A stretch of DNA of 64,000 nucleotides from Allium sativum (lineage: Eukaryota; Streptophyta; Magnoliopsida; Asparagales; Amaryllidaceae). Numbering within the stretch: position 1 is the first letter of the stretch; the number at the start of each line of letters is the position of its first letter. The notes below the pieces were generated by a model, which saw nothing but the letters and a program-made list of their open reading frames with translations, made no database searches and was not told where the DNA came from. Shown here piece after piece: positions 60,001-64,000 of the stretch. Made by a program: the position numbers and the translations under genes. The DNA lies in assembly GCA_030737875.1 (NCBI GenBank), contig CM060912.1, positions 880,547,199 through 880,611,198 of the forward strand. Reading direction: 5' to 3'.

Positions 60001-61009
60001 CCCATTCAACCCGTAGCTGATCCTTTGATCGGATGTATTTGTGAGTTTTGGGACTTGTTACATGTCTTGATGCTATATGCAGCAATAGATACAAATACAC
60101 TGTCTTTATCATATCGCCCTCAGTTGGTACGTGGCCTGTAGCATTTGTTATGACCTGATAAAAAAAGAAAGAAAGAAAAACTTGTCACTTACCTCTTTAT
60201 CACTCTTGCTGTTGCGTTTTTTTTGCCTTGCCTTGCCTTTGTATTTTGACAAAGCCTTGGCTATAATGGTTGCGCATGCACATATTTGATGCCTTGATTT
60301 TTATGATGCGTCTTGCATATGCGTTCATATCTAGGATGCCGAGGCAGTGCACACGTGTACCCGTACATGTGTGTATATGCAAGTTTCTGGAATTACCTAA
60401 GTTAATATTTATTTTTGGTTCGGGATGCTGAGGCGGTATACATGTGTATATCATATACACATGTACACTCGCAAGCTCCCGAGACTGTCCGTCTTTGGAA
60501 ATAGATAGAACTGACATGAACATATACTACAACCGTTGATTTTATATACGACATCTGTGTTGGAAGTTAGGAATTATATTTCAGTTTCTATTGAAATTAA
60601 ATTACCTGAACAAATGATTAATCCTGACTCGAGTGTTTTATGTTTTTGCATGGAACGCTCGGGTCAGATCCGAGCATTTCAGATTAGAGATTACAACTCA
60701 AGATTCGAAGATTGACGAAGTTGGGGATTCCAAAGACGCGCACTCTGAAGATTTTAAACCAGTAAATATTTTTCTGTATCCAAACTATTTAAAGTTCTGC
60801 TGTATAGAAAATATTCTTGTATCAAAGAAATTTTTCTGAGTATATATAAAAGATTTATTTCGCTGTTCAACACTGTGTTTTTATTTATTCTGTATTTTCT
60901 GTGTTCATTCTGTTTTTAAACTCTGTAAGCTAAATACGCTCCATCGATTTGGACGTTTTAAGTCGGTTTAATCACCAATTTGAAGCGGTCAAAATGGCGG
61001 GACGTTACA
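57030..61009 (+). repeat. 3' LTR of element C (3980 bp)
   Basis: It begins TGTAACGACCC and ends GACGTTACA before the right TSD copy GTTTC. Versus the 5' LTR it has an extra TTAC (near 58830) and about 11 substitutions seen by eye (for example G/A at 50795 versus its copy in this LTR). The same TATA box, leader, donor hairpin and palindrome are repeated here. Confidence 0.95.
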
Positions 61010-61014
61010 GTTTC

Positions 61015-61373
61015 AAAATTCGAGTTCAATTTCAATTTTATAGGATTAACCCAACATAAGTTAATTTAAATAAAAAAAACTCAAATTTCATATTTCAAAC
61101 TCTAAATTCCCTTCGGTTAAATCATTCTAATTTCATACTCCAATCAATTCAAATCAACATTGGTTGATTAATAATGTTATATTAATTTGAGAAAATTATT
61201 ACTTTTACCCTTTTTATTAAAATATATTGGCAAAAATCATATAAAAATAATAATTTCACATCAAATTACAAAAAAGCACTCCATATATATACACTCAAAC
61301 TCAATCTAGGATACTACTAACCCTATCTCTATTGAGTTAGGCCACAGAGCCAAGGTTATTACAAAACCTTATG
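61015..61373 (-). other. M1 internal region, right part
   Basis: This continues the M1 internal region beyond element C. Read on the minus strand it contains AGAGATAGGGTTAGTAGTATCC, which matches a block just after the PBS in the array internal domains. No coding potential is seen. Confidence 0.6.
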
Positions 61374-61388
61374 TTATGATACCTACTG
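61374..61388 (-). promoter_or_regulatory. Degenerate PBS and LTR end of M1 (minus strand)
   Basis: On the minus strand GGGCTGTTACA is followed by GTAGGTATCATAAC, recognisable as an LTR end plus a decayed initiator-Met PBS. Confidence 0.6.
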
Positions 61389-61570
61389 TAACAGCCCTAA
61401 AAGGTAGTGGCTAACCTCCGCCGTGGCATACATCGGTACCTCAGAACTGTTGCCAGCCTCATGACTCAACTAACTCAATCATGCACATTGGGATGTGTAG
61501 GGCTAAGAGTCTCCTGCTCACCACCAAATAGCCAAGCGAGAACCCCCTATCACGCATTCCGAAACAACTC
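61389..61570 (-). other. Segment between two minus-strand LTR/PBS junctions
   Basis: About 180 bp between the M1 LTR end and a second PBS. It could be the last part of the M1 5' LTR or truncated internal DNA of M3; I cannot decide. The ORF at 61407-61679 runs across the junction and is not a gene. Confidence 0.4.
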
Positions 61571-62572
61571 TGATACCAACTGCAACTACCCAAAAAATTC
61601 GACGCTTGAATTTTCAACAAGAATACATAACTCTGCATTACCTTCTAAAAACCCAAGTATTGAAAACCCAAATTATTAATAGAAAGAAATTAGAGGGTGA
61701 GAAAAGAAAGAAATATTAGAATAGAAGAATAAGAAGATTAGAATCTCATAGTGGAACAAATAAAATATAATATATCAAATGCTTTATACAAAAAGAAACT
61801 GTATATTACAACATCAGAGTATACATACATTTAAATACAACACACAATGGAATAACTAGTACCAGAATATATGGATATACATCTCGACTCCAGCTCCTCC
61901 TTTGAAGCTCCAAGTGAAACATAACCTGATAATATGCTAAGTCTGACCCGAGCACATTTAATGTAAAGCAAAATTCACTTGGATCAGTCTGGAGTACTTT
62001 CAATGATAAATTCATACCAAACAACTAGTTTAACTTTAGAAAATCCTTTGAAAGAAAAGGATAATCGTAAGACCAGTCCACACATAAACATGGATAGTTT
62101 TCACCTAACAATAACCCAAAACATTTTTATATATCAAAATCAGATGATATTATAATAGTGTCTATCAAACCACAAATAAATAACCATCGAGCAGAACGCT
62201 TGCATCTCATGCTCTGCATATTTAGTATATAATCAAAACCCGTATGGCTCGTATTGGAGTTTGGATTTAAAACATGACAACGTATGGGACCACCTTTCGA
62301 TCAGTGTACTCTAGAGGGGATACACTAGGGTTCAACAAGAACATCTTGTAACCCGGCCACACATGACCGACCACTCATTCAGCTTGAGTGTATCGAATAT
62401 ATGGTCATCCTACGGCTGCAGCCACCGCACTTCCCGGGAGATACAGAAAAGAAAGAAGAACAAATATGAATTTTCTATATATGGTGACAATACACCCTAA
62501 TGGGAATGACCCACTTAGCCATGATGCCTGCCTGATTTCTGTCATTTCCTGGTTGATGAGGCTTGACGATTA
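61571..62572 (-). repeat. Minus-strand LTR M3 (3' part) with PBS
   Basis: On the minus strand TAGTTGCA then GTTGGTATCAGAG marks an LTR end and PBS near 61570-61585. The LTR body runs rightwards and is homologous to M2 (for example 62230-62570 with 63190-63515). It is cut at 62573 by the M2 LTR. Only short, unconvincing ORFs are present. Confidence 0.65.
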
Positions 62573-64000
62573 TGTAACAACCCAACTTTCCAGTACCTCG
62601 GAAGTTGTATCATTATTTAAGAAAAGAAATAGAAAGAATAATAGAACTAAGAAAAGACATCAGAATCTCACAGCGGAACTTGGGACAATATATAATAACC
62701 CAAAATATTACATAACATAATTCAAGTACATTGGAATACTTCATACATAGGGATACATATCATCACAATTACATACTTAACACTTGTGATACTAACTTGC
62801 AGATAATTCTACATAACATATGATAGATAAGCCAACACTTCTGATCCTGCCATCCAGCTACTCCAAAGTTACTTTAAAACCTAGATCACTTGTCTACTCA
62901 TAATAAATATTATGATTACCCAAGAGTTTAATGAAAACACAGAAAATAAACTCCGGGTCAGTCATGGACTGGTATGAATAAACGATTTATAAACAAGTTT
63001 TAATAAATCACAATGATTCATAAGACCACGCCGTGAATACGGAACGGGTTTTTACCTTATGAGATCAAAACAGTTTGCATATTTAAACAGATATTATGAC
63101 AATGTCTAGGGTGTCCACAAATAATTCATAATCTAGTAGAATGCTTTCATCTCACATTCTACTTATAGTATACAAACAAAACCGTTAAGTTCTTATGGAT
63201 ATTGGGTTTCCAACTATGACAAGGTATGGAATCACCTCCCGGAGGTGTATCTCTAGATACGAATACACGGTTTCAACAAGAACATCTTGTAACCCGGCCA
63301 CACATGACCGACCACTCATTTCTCTTGAGTGTATCGAATGTATATCACCAACGGTTGGGAGCTACCCACCGTTTCCTGAAACGGGTCAGAATCGACAATA
63401 GATTTTTAGAAGTAAATGAAACTCTAGATCAGATGATGATACATCCTAATGGGAGCTACCCACATAGCCATGCTACCTGCCCGATTTTTGTCATTTCCGG
63501 TTGTGAAGCTTGAAGCTAAACGTTCCCTGACACATGCTTTTTATTTGCTTTGAACGTCACATCGTCAAACCCGCTAATCCACTAATTGACTTCTCCAAAA
63601 ATATATTACAAGTATAAAGTAAGAGAAACGAATTTCTCTACCACTTATAACTAAGTTTGAAAAGGTCAACGTACGTGATTAGTTAGGAGTACTCTGTCAG
63701 AAGTTCGTCCATACAAGTTGTCCTAGGACTGGACAAACCGAAGGTACTATTCCGTACAACCATCTTAGCCAACCATTATCTAAGATTTATACAATAGTCC
63801 TTGCATTTTACTCCGTCTTCAATTTATCTTCAGCGTATTTGATTCGCCATGCTTATGTTAATGTGGAGTGGTTCTTTGGATAATAATCCAACTGGTCTCT
63901 CCATATTAACAACGTTAAAATGGTCAAAACTTTGATAGTCGATGACTTAACTATCAAATGAAAATACGTGTGCACACAACAAATCTTATTTCTAATTGGA
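62573..64000 (-). repeat. Minus-strand LTR M2, 3' part, running off the window
   Basis: On the minus strand its end reads TTGGGTTGTTACA at 62573. The left flank GATTA (62568-62572) should recur at its far end outside the window. The block 62955-63055, read on the minus strand, matches the array LTRs (CCCGTTCCGTATTCACGGCGTGG, then CAGTCCATGACTGACC), so it is a relative of that family. No gene seen. Confidence 0.7.

Larger units (their letters stand above)
49352..61009 (+). mobile_element. Element C: young non-autonomous LTR element with one gene
   Basis: A complete insertion: 5' LTR, PBS, 3702-bp internal region, polypurine tract, 3' LTR and a perfect 5-bp TSD. The LTRs differ by about 11 substitutions and one 4-bp indel by eye (about 0.3%), so insertion was recent. 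The internal region has no capsid, protease, RT, RNase H or integrase. Its one convincing gene is the zinc-knuckle ORF at 54068. Mobilisation would need enzymes from a relative. Confidence 0.93.

Overview
The window is AT-rich plant nuclear DNA made almost entirely of nested LTR retrotransposons. Evidence for this is the chromovirus (Ty3/gypsy, Tekay/Del-like) polyprotein, primer-binding sites matching initiator-Met tRNA (TGGTATCAGAGC), plant-style splice signals, and LTRs with TG...CA ends and 5-bp target duplications. I see no host gene that I can defend, and no tRNA, rRNA or CRISPR array. The species cannot be named from this sequence.

Layout. (1) 1-12321: element 1, plus strand. It has the end of its 5' LTR (1-1728), a 4742-bp internal region with a broken gag-pol, and a complete 5851-bp 3' LTR that is longer than the internal region. 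(2) 12322-12892 and 18983-19880: degenerate AT-rich repeats that were the insertion target. (3) 12893-18982: a 6090-bp solo LTR with a perfect ATTAA target duplication. (4) 19881-40732: a 20.9-kb array LTR-internal-LTR-internal-LTR of a non-autonomous element (LTRs 6157, 6306 and 6356 bp; internals 1017 and 1016 bp). (5) 40733-43638: a minus-strand LTR (M0) starting at 43638. (6) 43639-46217: the 3' end of a Ty1/copia element and its LTR. (7) 46218-49351 and 61015-61388: parts of an old minus-strand element (M1). (8) 49352-61009: element C, an almost pristine non-autonomous element (LTRs 3976 and 3980 bp, about 0.3% different by eye, TSD GTTTC). Its only intact gene encodes a 181-aa protein with four CCHC zinc knuckles. 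(9) 61389-64000: minus-strand LTR pieces (M3, with M2 inserted in it).

How it fits together. The chromovirus LTRs are diverged relatives sharing one plan: TATA box, pyrimidine- or GC-rich leader with a splice-donor-like site, a long AT-rich intron-like stretch, conserved hairpins, and a conserved 3' end. In element 1 and element C a branch-point/AG acceptor lies immediately upstream of the ORF start. This suggests that the multi-kilobase LTR leader is removed by splicing before translation. Element C, the tandem array and M1 lack pol and would depend on enzymes supplied in trans, plausibly by relatives of element 1. Element 1 is itself dead: two stop codons and a lost integrase catalytic Glu.
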